A stretch of DNA of 64,000 nt from Aquabacterium sp. GTDB lineage: Bacteria > Pseudomonadota > Gammaproteobacteria > Burkholderiales > Burkholderiaceae_C. This document shows, piece after piece, positions 1 to 7,721 of the stretch (position 1 is its first letter; every line of letters begins with the position of its first letter). The notes under the pieces were generated by a model. The model worked only from the letters and a program-made list of their open reading frames with translations, was not told the DNA's origin and did not search any database. The stretch spans positions 1-64,000 of the forward strand of contig JAHFQM010000009.1 of assembly GCA_023266355.1 (NCBI GenBank), written 5' to 3'. The position numbers and the translations under genes are program-made.

Positions 1-118
1 CCCTTCCGGATGAAAGACAGATGAGTTATTCGCACTTCCCATCTTGGTCATTCCAGACCGGTTGCCAAGCTCACCCTTGGCCAGTTCGGGGCGGGGAAGT
101 CCCTTTCATTCGTTAGGC
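1..118 (+). other. attC recombination site (3' part, truncated by window edge)
   Basis: The R' heptamer GTTAGGC is at 112-118. Stem partners are visible: ATGAAAG (10-16) with CTTTCAT (103-109), and ACTTCCC (34-40) with GGGAAGT (94-100). The matching R'' heptamer (expected GCCTAAC) would fall just left of base 1, so this site is nearly complete. Confidence 0.75.
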
Positions 119-169
119 CTTAATCGCATGCGCATCCTTGTACGTCACGGATCGACCCTTAGGAAATTT

Positions 170-1012
170 ATGATTTTTGAGACCAGCGAACGCGATGGTT
201 CGTTAAGTCTGAGTATCCGAAGGGAAGGCCTTAGCTTGTCAAAAACAACTTGGTCTACAAGCCCAGAGAAGCAGGATCCGAAAATAACGGAGTTCGATAC
301 GCCAAAGCCCAAGAACAAGAGGATCACGATTCACCAGTCAGGTCGCGTGAACTATCACGAGAATGGCAATTCGATTTTCATTGCGCCGCTCACAAGAACC
401 ACCCAACTCTTTCCAATCTACGGCTACCGTGTCCCCGCGCTGGAAAAGCTAGATTTTCATAACGAAGCCATTGAGGAAGAAGACGCTGTATTCGATCTGT
501 CTGAGCTGCCAGAAGGCCCGGTCTCCTTTTCTGTTCTCCTCGGACCAGGTGATTTTGTGCCACAAGGACGCGCGATTAAACTGGGGTATGAAGCCGAGGG
601 CTACTCCGTTACGGTACAAGTTGAGCCCGTCACATTTATAGTTCCAGCAGAACTCAGTGAACACTTCACAACATTCACGCCGGAAAGAGGGCTATTCCCA
701 CAGCAGCAAATGGCAGAGGATCAGGCCATGATCGCCTACCATCAAGCTCTGGCAGGTGCGCCTGGAGAAATTCTGTACCAACCAAACGGTGAAGGCGTCA
801 TAAAAATGGTCTTTGCAGTGCCGATGAGAATTGCTCCGCGGTTCAAGATCGAACTTGCTGACCCGGCGCTTCATGTCTCAGATCAAGACGTCCTGAGGGA
901 CAAACGGTCTGAGAAAGTGATGCTCAAGTTCAAGGTTAGGCATAGAAAGTCCAAAAAGATAATTCGACATGCAGTCGAAATAAGCTCGATCGAGTTGGAT
1001 GCTGAACTATGA
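170..1012 (+). CDS. Integron cassette protein of unknown function
   Basis: This 280-residue protein lies between two attC sites, so it is a gene cassette. I chose ATG 170 because AGGA stands 5 nt upstream. ATG 128 (14 residues longer) is the alternative, and its position 10 nt after the attC heptamer matches the next cassette. A start at 44 would fall inside the attC stem and is unlikely. I recognise no family. There is no signal peptide or membrane segment. The N-terminal third is polar with a Lys/Pro-rich stretch, the middle has alternating hydrophobic residues suggesting beta structure, and the C-terminus is strongly basic (KVRHRKSKK). Codon use is more AT-rich than the chromosomal genes to the right, consistent with acquisition. 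Function is unknown. Confidence 0.7.
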   Translation: MIFETSERDGSLSLSIRREGLSLSKTTWSTSPEKQDPKITEFDTPKPKNKRITIHQSGRVNYHENGNSIFIAPLTRTTQLFPIYGYRVPALEKLDFHNEAIEEEDAVFDLSELPEGPVSFSVLLGPGDFVPQGRAIKLGYEAEGYSVTVQVEPVTFIVPAELSEHFTTFTPERGLFPQQQMAEDQAMIAYHQALAGAPGEILYQPNGEGVIKMVFAVPMRIAPRFKIELADPALHVSDQDVLRDKRSEKVMLKFKVRHRKSKKIIRHAVEISSIELDAEL

Positions 1013-1037
1013 AGTCGTCACAGCTAGACGCCGCCGG

Positions 1038-1178
1038 GCCTAACTGGTCGTTCAACGCGGACGCGAGCCTTGCCGGACTTTTGTGGACACTCCAACCTAA
1101 CGGAGAAAATGTGCCATGGGCACCCCTGGACCACAAAAGTCAGGCAAGGCTCGGCGCCGCTTACCTTGGTAGTTAGGC
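1038..1178 (+). other. Complete attC recombination site (141 bp)
   Basis: The site has R'' GCCTAAC (1038-1044) and R' GTTAGGC (1172-1178). Internal stems are GAGCCTTGCC (1065-1074) with GGCAAGGCTC (1143-1152), and ACTTTTGTGG (1077-1086) with CCACAAAAGT (1131-1140). A small hairpin GTGCC-ATG-GGCAC (1111-1123) sits in the terminal loop. The 141 bp length is at the long end of known attC sites. The bottom strand would fold into the hairpin used by integron integrases. Confidence 0.92.
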
Positions 1179-1187
1179 CGTTCATCA

Positions 1188-1541
1188 ATGCCGAAGCACT
1201 ACCTCATTGGCTATGCATCAGTCATATCCGTTGCTATCGTTTTGGGTGTCATGGCCTACGTATTCATTCGTAGAGACAAAACATCGGTTGGGCTTGCGCT
1301 GGGCATTGCATTCGCCACGACGCTAGTCAGTCTTTTCCATGGCGGATGGCTGGCATCCACTTGCGTCACTTCGTATGAAGTCGCCCGTGCTGCCGACAAG
1401 CTATTGACAGCCAACGAGCGCAAGACAATGCGCGGTACGTCCTTCTTTTGCCCTCAGACCTACACTTTCGAGCGAGAAGGCAAGTCAGCGTGCTTGTCCT
1501 CGGACGGCGATGGCCACGTATTTCTCGGCTGTGGCGGATAA
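1188..1541 (+). CDS. Small membrane protein in an integron cassette
   Basis: This 117-residue protein begins at ATG 1188, 10 nt after the attC heptamer, the usual spacing of cassette genes. Two hydrophobic segments (about residues 5-27 and 34-53) predict an N-terminal membrane hairpin. A soluble C-terminal tail follows with four cysteines (STC near 58, FFC near 87, SAC near 102, GCGG at the end). No family is recognised. The stop codon is only 3 nt before another GTTAGGC. Being a membrane protein of unknown function is common among cassettes. Confidence 0.65.
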   Translation: MPKHYLIGYASVISVAIVLGVMAYVFIRRDKTSVGLALGIAFATTLVSLFHGGWLASTCVTSYEVARAADKLLTANERKTMRGTSFFCPQTYTFEREGKSACLSSDGDGHVFLGCGG

Positions 1542-1544
1542 AAA

Positions 1545-1551
1545 GTTAGGC
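1545..1551 (+). other. Isolated attC-type R' heptamer
   Basis: GTTAGGC follows the stop of the preceding cassette ORF by 3 nt. I could not identify a convincing R'' heptamer upstream. A possible CGAGAA/TTCTCG stem (near 1473 and 1523) lies inside the preceding ORF. It may be a degenerate attC, or the attC may overlap the gene. Confidence 0.45.
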
Positions 1552-1591
1552 TTGCCATGAACGCTCAAGAGAACAATCACGCGTCAGGCGC

Positions 1592-1990
1592 ATGTGGCCG
1601 CTTGCCATCCGACGGCCTCACTGGGCGGTCAAGCGGACGCTGGTCTCTCCTCAAACATACGCAGTGAACCTCGAAGCCGCCTTGATCATTGCCCAATTGG
1701 CCGCACCCATGGCGGTCTTCTTTGTGCCCGCGCGGAGGTTGCAGATTGCTGTCGCCATCGTCTTTGGCGTTCAATGCTTGGCTACTTGGTATGGCGGCTG
1801 CATCACATCCACATGGCAATGTCCCAGCTCATGCAAATGGTTCATTGGCACATGCGAACGTGTTGGTGATGGCAACGATGCAGCGCCTTTCGGCATCGCT
1901 CTGCTGACACTGGTTTCGCTGGCTGGGCTTGCCGTAGCCACCTTCATCAAGTGGTCCCATGGTCGGTGGCTACACAGGGCAAACAACTGA
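1592..1990 (+). CDS. Small hypothetical membrane protein at the array edge
   Basis: The ORF has 132 residues with three hydrophobic segments (about 26-46, 50-68 and 97-117) and four cysteines between them (GGC, WQC, SSC, GTC). The start is uncertain: the first 16 codons lie over a degenerate attC half-site (1615-1640), so the true start may be GTG 1664 (VNLEAALII) or ATG 1709. No family is recognised. It could be the last cassette gene or the first resident gene. The following 135 bp (1991-2126) shows no other gene or obvious signal. Confidence 0.45.
   Translation: MWPLAIRRPHWAVKRTLVSPQTYAVNLEAALIIAQLAAPMAVFFVPARRLQIAVAIVFGVQCLATWYGGCITSTWQCPSSCKWFIGTCERVGDGNDAAPFGIALLTLVSLAGLAVATFIKWSHGRWLHRANN
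1615..1640 (+). other. Degenerate 5' half of an attC site
   Basis: These 26 bases match the first 27 bases of the complete attC at 1038 with three substitutions and one 1-bp gap (GCCTCAC replaces GCCTAAC, and GCGGACGC is retained). No matching 3' half with GTTRRRY follows. It looks like a decayed or truncated array end. Confidence 0.5.
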
Positions 1991-2126
1991 GCACACCACA
2001 CGAAAAACTGTGGCGGCGAACGTGCTGCACGTCGCTCGGGTACCTGCATCCCGAACAAGCTGATCTGCACGAGGTGTCCGCTTGGATCATGCATGCAGCC
2101 TTCGTCCACGCCATCATTCCACTCAC

Positions 2127-2906
2127 ATGAAACCCGCCATGACCCGCGCACGTGCCATCCAGCGCGTGAAAGACCGCCTCACGCGGGAGTCCTTCCCACG
2201 CATGCAGATGGCGCTGATCGTGGCCCTCACCGGAGGGTTCGGTCTGCTGGCCTCGTTCACCCTGCTGCACCTCGGCATGGGCGCCATGGCCATCCGCTAC
2301 CCGCTGGCGCTGTCGTTCGCTTACCTGCTCTTCCTGTTCCTCATCTGGCTGTGGCTGCGAACGAATGCCGAGGACCACTCGGATGTGCCAGACCTGTCGG
2401 GCATGGCGCCCAGCCCCAGGTCGCCAGGATGCTCGCCCGGCATCAGGAGCGAGGGCGGCGGTGACTTCGGCGGCGGCGGGGCATCCGGCGCTTTCGATGG
2501 CCCTGGCGATGTCAGCGATGCACCCGTGTCCTCGGCGGTGAAGGACGCCAGTGACGCGGTGAGCGCGGTGGTCGAGGCGGAAGAGTTGGCCATACCGCTG
2601 CTGGCCATCCTGCTGGCCTTTGGCATCGCGTTCGCCTCCCTGTATGTCGTCTACATCGCGCCCGCACTTTTCGCAGAGGTTCTGGTGGACGGCGCGCTGT
2701 CGTACGCGCTGTTCCGGCATCTTCGCGGTCAGGATCCTCGGCACTGGCTGGCCAGCACGGTCCGTCACACCGCGGCGCCATTTGCAGTCACGGCCGTCTT
2801 CCTGGTCGCTGTGGGCGCGGCCATGGCCGCCTACGCGCCGGGGGCCAAGTCCGTGGGACAGGTCATCGAGCACGCCAAGCAACCTTCAAAGGCCGGAGCG
2901 CGCTGA
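2127..2906 (+). CDS. Hypothetical polytopic membrane protein
   Basis: This 259-residue protein starts at ATG 2127 (MKPAMTRARAIQ), preferred over ATG 2082 because the extra 15 residues are low-complexity His/Arg. Hydrophobic segments lie near residues 27-48, 56-77, 152-178 and 218-240, giving about four membrane spans. A Gly/Asp/Ser-rich cytoplasmic or periplasmic loop (GGGDFGGGGASG near 125) separates the two pairs. That glycine-rich pattern is seen in unrelated membrane proteins and does not identify a family. GC content is high, like the chromosome to the right and unlike the cassette genes. Confidence 0.65.
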   Translation: MKPAMTRARAIQRVKDRLTRESFPRMQMALIVALTGGFGLLASFTLLHLGMGAMAIRYPLALSFAYLLFLFLIWLWLRTNAEDHSDVPDLSGMAPSPRSPGCSPGIRSEGGGDFGGGGASGAFDGPGDVSDAPVSSAVKDASDAVSAVVEAEELAIPLLAILLAFGIAFASLYVVYIAPALFAEVLVDGALSYALFRHLRGQDPRHWLASTVRHTAAPFAVTAVFLVAVGAAMAAYAPGAKSVGQVIEHAKQPSKAGAR

Positions 2907-3040
2907 AGCTGCGACTTGCACCATCAGGGAGAACACCTCACGCCCGCCTTTCGGCGCCATCTGAGCGCCATCCGTGCGCCATGTCACACGCTCTCAACCG
3001 TCCCGCATCAACATCGCAAGCCTACAAAAGGGAGCCCCTC

Positions 3041-3736
3041 ATGACCCAATTCAGCGCCATCTTCCTGGGCTTGGCGGCCTTCGCGTGTCAGTCCGTTCAG
3101 GCCATTCCCGTCGAGTACCGCTTCACCGGGGAGCTCACGGGCGACATTTTTTCGCTGACGGTGCGCCAGAGCTTGGCCAACACCCCTTTCCAGTTGTCGA
3201 TTTTCGCGGACACCGACAGCGCTGCGTACCTGGGGCGCATCGCTGGCGCTGGCAGCGCTTACGCCAACAACAGCAGCCATGCCGTGTGGCGCATTGACGG
3301 CCTCGACGCTGCCGTTTCTGCCGATGCGCAGGTGCATGCGATGCCAGGCATCGGGCGCATCGGCTTTGGATGGAACGGCAAGGTGTTCCCCCTCGGCACC
3401 GACAACCCAGCGCAGACACACCTGTATTTCAATGGCAATGAGATTGCCACCGACACCCGCTACGGTCGCCTGTCCAGCACCGTGAGCCCCATCGCCGTGG
3501 GTTTGCAGACGCCGCTGGAAAACCCGCCCAGCATGCTGCCTCAGTACAGCACCTTCCTTTTCCTGGGTGACATGGGTACGCTCACGCTGAAAGGCATGTC
3601 GAACGTCAGTTATGCCGTGGTGGCGGTTCCTGAGCCCTCCAGCCTGGCGCTGTTCCTGGCGGGCTTGGGCGCGGTTGGCGTGGCGGTGGGGCGGCGGCGT
3701 ACCGGCACAGGCGTCTGCGCTCGCACGCCACGCTGA
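3041..3736 (+). CDS. PEP-CTERM sorting-domain protein
   Basis: The protein has 231 residues and starts at ATG 3041 with GGAG 6 nt upstream. It has an N-terminal signal peptide (MTQFSAIFLGLAAF, cleavage near AIPVEYRF). The C-terminus carries the PEP-CTERM signal: VPEP near residue 200, a hydrophobic stretch (SLALFLAGLGAVGVAV), then an Arg cluster (GRRR). In this class the C-terminal signal is recognised by an exosortase and the protein is exported to the surface or exopolymer matrix. No exosortase gene is in the window. The tail after RRR (TGTGVCARTPR) is longer than usual. The central domain is not recognised. Confidence 0.85.
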   Translation: MTQFSAIFLGLAAFACQSVQAIPVEYRFTGELTGDIFSLTVRQSLANTPFQLSIFADTDSAAYLGRIAGAGSAYANNSSHAVWRIDGLDAAVSADAQVHAMPGIGRIGFGWNGKVFPLGTDNPAQTHLYFNGNEIATDTRYGRLSSTVSPIAVGLQTPLENPPSMLPQYSTFLFLGDMGTLTLKGMSNVSYAVVAVPEPSSLALFLAGLGAVGVAVGRRRTGTGVCARTPR

Positions 3737-3752
3737 CGAACGGGGCACGCCC

Positions 3753-4226
3753 ATGTCCAGCGAACCCAACGACCTTGTCAAAGTCTGCGTCGAACTGCCC
3801 CACCACTGGTGGCTCAAGGGCGAGTCGTTCTGGGCGCAGCCGCTCGGCAACGACCGCTACCGGCTGGAGAACGTGCCCTTCTGCGCCTACGACCTGAATT
3901 TCGGGGACGTGGTGCTGGCCACGGCGGACAGCGAAGAGCTCAAGCCAGAAATCCGCGCAGTGGTCGAGCGCAGCGGCCACCAGACCTTGCGCATCAGCTT
4001 TTGCGACCAGCTCAGCCGCGAGGCGCAAGAACCCGTCATCGCGGCACTGCAAGCCCTGGGCGGTGAGCTGGAGCGGGCCAACGGCCAGTTCCTCGCCATC
4101 GACATCCCGCCTGGCGTGAGCGTCGATGCCCTGCGCGATGCCCTCGACGAGCAAGTGGACGCAGGCACCCTGGAATACGAAACCTGCGAAGCTCGCGTGC
4201 CAGGCTCGTTCGACGCCGCGCCTTGA
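3753..4226 (+). CDS. DUF4265-type hypothetical protein
   Basis: This is a 157-residue soluble protein. The start ATG 3753 is 17 nt after the stop of the PEP-CTERM gene. The N-terminal part (VELPHHWWLKGESFWAQPLG, then a YRLENVPFCAYDLNFGDVV segment) and the whole length resemble the DUF4265 family of uncharacterised bacterial proteins. No catalytic motif or signal peptide is seen. The family assignment rests on recognition of the pattern only. Confidence 0.65.
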   Translation: MSSEPNDLVKVCVELPHHWWLKGESFWAQPLGNDRYRLENVPFCAYDLNFGDVVLATADSEELKPEIRAVVERSGHQTLRISFCDQLSREAQEPVIAALQALGGELERANGQFLAIDIPPGVSVDALRDALDEQVDAGTLEYETCEARVPGSFDAAP

Positions 4227-4276
4227 GTCCTGGCGCGCTCCCCAGCCACCCTCGTCAGGCTCCAATGCACTCAGCC

Positions 4277-4708
4277 ATGCCCCTCTCACACCACGGCAAC
4301 TGCCTCTGCGAAGGCGTCCGCTTCAGCATCACGGGGCCGCTGGCACCCATCGAGGTCTGCCATTGCGCGCAATGCCGACGGGCGCAAGGCGGGCCCTTCG
4401 CCACCAACATCCCCGTGGCGACCAGCGCCATCACCTTCCTGGCGGGTGAACATCTGCTGCAGTCACACGCGTCGTCACCAGGCAAGGAGCGGGTGTTCTG
4501 CCGGGTGTGTGGCTCACCGGTGTTCAGCCGCCGGGCCTCGCTGCCTGGCGTGGTGCGCATCCGGGCAGGCTTGCTGCACGAACCGGTGGCCACGCAGTTG
4601 GCCTTCCATGCTTTCACCGCGTCCAAAGCGGGCTGGTGGCACATCTCGGACGACCTGCCGCAACACGCCGACACCGGGCCAGCACAAGTTTGGCGCGCGA
4701 TGCCATGA
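4277..4708 (+). CDS. GFA/CENP-V-fold zinc protein
   Basis: This 143-residue protein is of the glutathione-dependent formaldehyde-activating (GFA, CENP-V) fold. Zinc-binding cysteines are present as GNCLCEGV near the N-terminus, CHCAQCRRAQGG near 30, and FCRVCGSPVF near 75. Despite the family name, most members have unknown substrates. ATG 4277 (MPLSHHGNCLCEG) is preferred. ATG 4265 and a start at 4223 overlapping the previous stop are also in frame. It converges on the autotransporter gene. The 169 bp between them (4709-4877) hold no gene or clear terminator that I can see. Confidence 0.85.
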   Translation: MPLSHHGNCLCEGVRFSITGPLAPIEVCHCAQCRRAQGGPFATNIPVATSAITFLAGEHLLQSHASSPGKERVFCRVCGSPVFSRRASLPGVVRIRAGLLHEPVATQLAFHAFTASKAGWWHISDDLPQHADTGPAQVWRAMP

Positions 4709-4877
4709 ACCTTGCACTTGCTCGCGATCCCAGGCATGCAGGAACCATCGGTTCGCATCCTGTGCCTGTGGACGTCCCGCGAGTCGCCCGTCATGAACAA
4801 CTTGCGACCCGCTGATCTGCCGTGTGATTTCGCCTGGAGGCTGGTCGAGCCGCTCAACAGCACCCGCCCGCCGTCAC

Positions 4878-7577
4878 TCAGAACGCCCAGCGCAAATGTG
4901 CCGAGGCGGTTTGGTTCAGGAAGTGGCTGCGGTATTCCGCGTCGTACCTCAACGTCAGGCTCAGGCGAGACTTCAGCCGCGTGGCAAACCCCACACCAGC
5001 GCGAACAAGCCAAGGACTGGCTTGGGCACCCGTGGTCACAAACGAGGCCCCTGGCGCGCCGGCATAAGCGGCCGTGATTTGATTTTTGCTGTTGATCAGG
5101 TCATATCCAGCACCGAGCACGCCCACCAGGCTCAGGCGATCGGTCACCGGATGGTTGAACTTAGTGTCAACGCCCAGCACCAGCGCCTCGGTCGTGCGCT
5201 TCCCCACGTTCAGGTTGAGGTCACCCGCGCCGGTTTCGCGGTACGCAGCATCACGCACGCTGGTGTAGTCCACGCGCACGGAAGGCGTGAGCACCGTGGC
5301 CGAAAAGTCGAGGTTGTAGCGGCGGCCGACAGCAGCGCCCAGGTGGGCCACATCGCTGTCGTAGCGGGCGTGTGCAGTGCTGCTGTCAAAGGCAATCGCG
5401 CGGTCACCGCGGTTCGTGTGGCGCCCCAGGGACACCTGCGCGCTGACCTCGGTGCGCTCATCCACGGCATAACTGCCGTAGCCAATCAATTGCAGCATGG
5501 TGCTGCTCAGGTTGTGCGCGGCGGCTGCCGTCCCACCTTCGATGCGAAGGTCGGCCTGGCTGATGGCGCCGCCCAGGCGCAGGCCCGGCATCACGTCCGC
5601 ATCGACACCGAGCGCCAAGCCGCTGGTGACCGCGCTGTAGCCGACCACCCCGTCGCGGTCGCCTTGATCGGCGCGGGCATAAAACGGTTTGAGCCACACG
5701 TGCTTGTCTTGCAGCATCACATCGCCCGAGGCCCGGCCTCTGACCGCATCCAGGCGGGTTTGCACAATGCCGCCCACTTGGCCGAGCAAGCCTTGCACGG
5801 CATTGGTTTGACCGCCGCTCAACAGGGGCAAGGTTTGCAACAGCGCCTGGCTGCGCTGTTCGGACGTGAACTGGCCCGCGAACACGCCAGCGAGTTGCGG
5901 GTTGGCGTCAATCACATTGGCTGCGGCGAACGCACGCACCTTGCCTTGCGCACTGGCGGACTCATACAGGGTCTTGTAATCAGGGAACACCAGCTTCCAG
6001 GTGTTGGAGCCGGCCGTGGCTTCCTGCAACTGCCAGCTGTAACCCGCGTAGGTGCCAGCGGTGGTACCCAGGCTGGCCGCAGCCACGCCGGTCAGGACAT
6101 CGCTGTACTCGCGCGCGCCCACGGTCGAGCCGCTGTAGATGCCGAAATGGGTGGTGGTGCCCGGCGTCACGGCCGTGGCGGCCAGCTTGCCGTAGCCAGC
6201 GCTGTTGATGATGATGTTGTAGGTGCCGGGCAATCTGCCGGTGTAGGTCAGTGGCGTGCTGCCGCCCTGGGCATTGGCCAGCAGAGTCATGGCCGTACTG
6301 CCCGCGTAATTGATGCCGAACATGCCTGCGCCGCCGCGGATGGTGCCTGTGTTGATCAGCTCTGCCACGCGCGAGGTGGCCGTCACGTTCACACCATGGC
6401 CGGTGTCCGATGACAGGGTGCCGCTGTTGTTCAGGCTGCTGATGACCGCGGTGCCTTGCAGGTACACGGCGCCGTTGCCGCGGCCAGCAATGCTGCCGCT
6501 GTTGTCCAGGACCAGCGTGCCCGCGCTCATGAAAACACCGGTGTTCATGAGAGAGCTCAGGGCGTTGGTGGTGGCCATCGCGCCCGAGTTCACCAACCTG
6601 TGGTTGCCGGCACTGAGGATGCCGACACCGACATCGCCACCACTGACGACGCCACTGTTGTTCAAATCTGCCACCCCTGAAACCGACACCAGAATGGCCG
6701 CACCAGGCGCCAGACCGCCACGTCCCGTCGAGCTCAAAATGGCCGATTCGATGCGCCCCGTGTTGACCAGCGTGGCAGCCCCGCCCGTCAGGCGCACGGC
6801 ATTCCCGCCATTGGAACTGATGGGCGACGAGGATTTGATCAATCCTGAGTTTGTGAAAGTCGCGCCCCCTGTGTTATTGAAAAACAAGGCCGTGCCTGTG
6901 TCGTTTTGAATCGTTCCGGCATTGCTGCCCTGCAAGGCACCGGCACCGCCGACGTAAAACGCGGCACTGACCTGCGGTGTGGCATTCGCCGTCACAGCCC
7001 CCGTGTTGGTGAACTGCATCTGCCCCGTGCCATTGAAGAAAACACCGCCCGAGCCACCGAATGTGGCGGAACTCGCGATGGTGCCGCTGTTGTTCAAGCT
7101 CAAATTGCTGCCGGAGAGAGAAAGGGCATTCCACCCGGGGCCGCCAGCCCCTGTCAAAGAAATCACGCCCTGGTTGATCACATTGGCAGCGCCCGCGCGG
7201 GACTCAACGGTGCTGTCGCTGGCGCTGGTCGTGATGGTGCCCTGGTTGTTGAGGGTCAAACCTGCCGCTGCACTGATCGCACCACCCCGCGAAGCGTTGA
7301 ATGCGCCGCTCACTTCCAGCCGCCCCGTGGCCGTGTTGACCAGGTTCAGCGCGCCACCGTCGGAGATCAGGTAAGCGTTATCGGCCGCCTTCGTCACAAC
7401 CACGCTGTTGGTACAGGTTTGATTCGTGCCTGTCGTTGCGCAAATTGCAGTTTGGGCTGATGCCGCCTGATGGAAACCCACGGCGCACAGCACAGCCACA
7501 TGGATTGGCGACAATATGGCGGTGAATGGGCAACGTTTTTCGTTTGAAAATTCAAGGGTAAATGCGTTGTTTGCCAC
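4878..7577 (-). CDS. Autotransporter (type Va secretion) with beta-helical passenger
   Basis: This is an 899-residue outer-membrane autotransporter. The start is a GTG at 7577 (VANNAFTLEF). An extended signal peptide ends near the QAASAQ motif (about residue 42). The passenger (about 45-560) is built from short repeats of the type L-x-N-x-G-x-I (LNNQGTI, LNNSGTI, LVNTGRI, LINTGTI), characteristic of right-handed beta-helix passengers. The C-terminal ~280 residues form the autotransporter beta-barrel (KPFYARADQGD, then alternating strands) and end in Phe (HLRWAF), as required for BAM assembly. No protease motif is seen in the passenger, so it is probably an adhesin or surface structure. It is a single-gene unit. 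Confidence 0.92.
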   Translation of the reverse strand: MANNAFTLEFSNEKRCPFTAILSPIHVAVLCAVGFHQAASAQTAICATTGTNQTCTNSVVVTKAADNAYLISDGGALNLVNTATGRLEVSGAFNASRGGAISAAAGLTLNNQGTITTSASDSTVESRAGAANVINQGVISLTGAGGPGWNALSLSGSNLSLNNSGTIASSATFGGSGGVFFNGTGQMQFTNTGAVTANATPQVSAAFYVGGAGALQGSNAGTIQNDTGTALFFNNTGGATFTNSGLIKSSSPISSNGGNAVRLTGGAATLVNTGRIESAILSSTGRGGLAPGAAILVSVSGVADLNNSGVVSGGDVGVGILSAGNHRLVNSGAMATTNALSSLMNTGVFMSAGTLVLDNSGSIAGRGNGAVYLQGTAVISSLNNSGTLSSDTGHGVNVTATSRVAELINTGTIRGGAGMFGINYAGSTAMTLLANAQGGSTPLTYTGRLPGTYNIIINSAGYGKLAATAVTPGTTTHFGIYSGSTVGAREYSDVLTGVAAASLGTTAGTYAGYSWQLQEATAGSNTWKLVFPDYKTLYESASAQGKVRAFAAANVIDANPQLAGVFAGQFTSEQRSQALLQTLPLLSGGQTNAVQGLLGQVGGIVQTRLDAVRGRASGDVMLQDKHVWLKPFYARADQGDRDGVVGYSAVTSGLALGVDADVMPGLRLGGAISQADLRIEGGTAAAAHNLSSTMLQLIGYGSYAVDERTEVSAQVSLGRHTNRGDRAIAFDSSTAHARYDSDVAHLGAAVGRRYNLDFSATVLTPSVRVDYTSVRDAAYRETGAGDLNLNVGKRTTEALVLGVDTKFNHPVTDRLSLVGVLGAGYDLINSKNQITAAYAGAPGASFVTTGAQASPWLVRAGVGFATRLKSRLSLTLRYDAEYRSHFLNQTASAHLRWAF

Positions 7578-7721
7578 GGTGAAATTCTTTCAGTTCCTGC
7601 CTTCAAAACCGGCGGCATTATGCCTTTCCGGCTGTGGCAGCACCTGATTCATTTCGTTGTGAACGTGTTGCGGCATGGGCACTCTGTGCTGTCGCCCACC
7701 GCGATGTCATCGAGGAAAACC

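Larger units (their letters stand above)
1..1640 (+). mobile_element. Tail of an integron gene-cassette array
   Basis: The first 1.6 kb carries three copies of the core heptamer GTTAGGC (112-118, 1172-1178, 1545-1551). One is paired with GCCTAAC in a full attC-type imperfect inverted repeat (1038-1178). A degenerate 5' attC half lies at 1615-1640. Short plus-strand ORFs start about 10 nt after the first two heptamers, as is usual for cassette genes, and base composition is lower in GC than the rest of the window. No integrase gene is visible, so it lies further left or is absent (a cluster of attC sites without integrase). Array identity comes directly from the sequence; its extent to the left is unknown. 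Confidence 0.85.

Noticed and set aside
1455-1551. Complete attC ending at 1551
   Set aside because: Only R' and a weak CGAGAA/TTCTCG stem are visible. No RYYYAAC partner was found, so I report the heptamer alone.
4824-6413. 529-residue plus-strand ORF opposite the autotransporter
   Set aside because: It lies entirely antisense to the autotransporter, whose signal peptide, repeats and barrel are clear. Its sequence is Gln/His/Arg-rich shadow composition.
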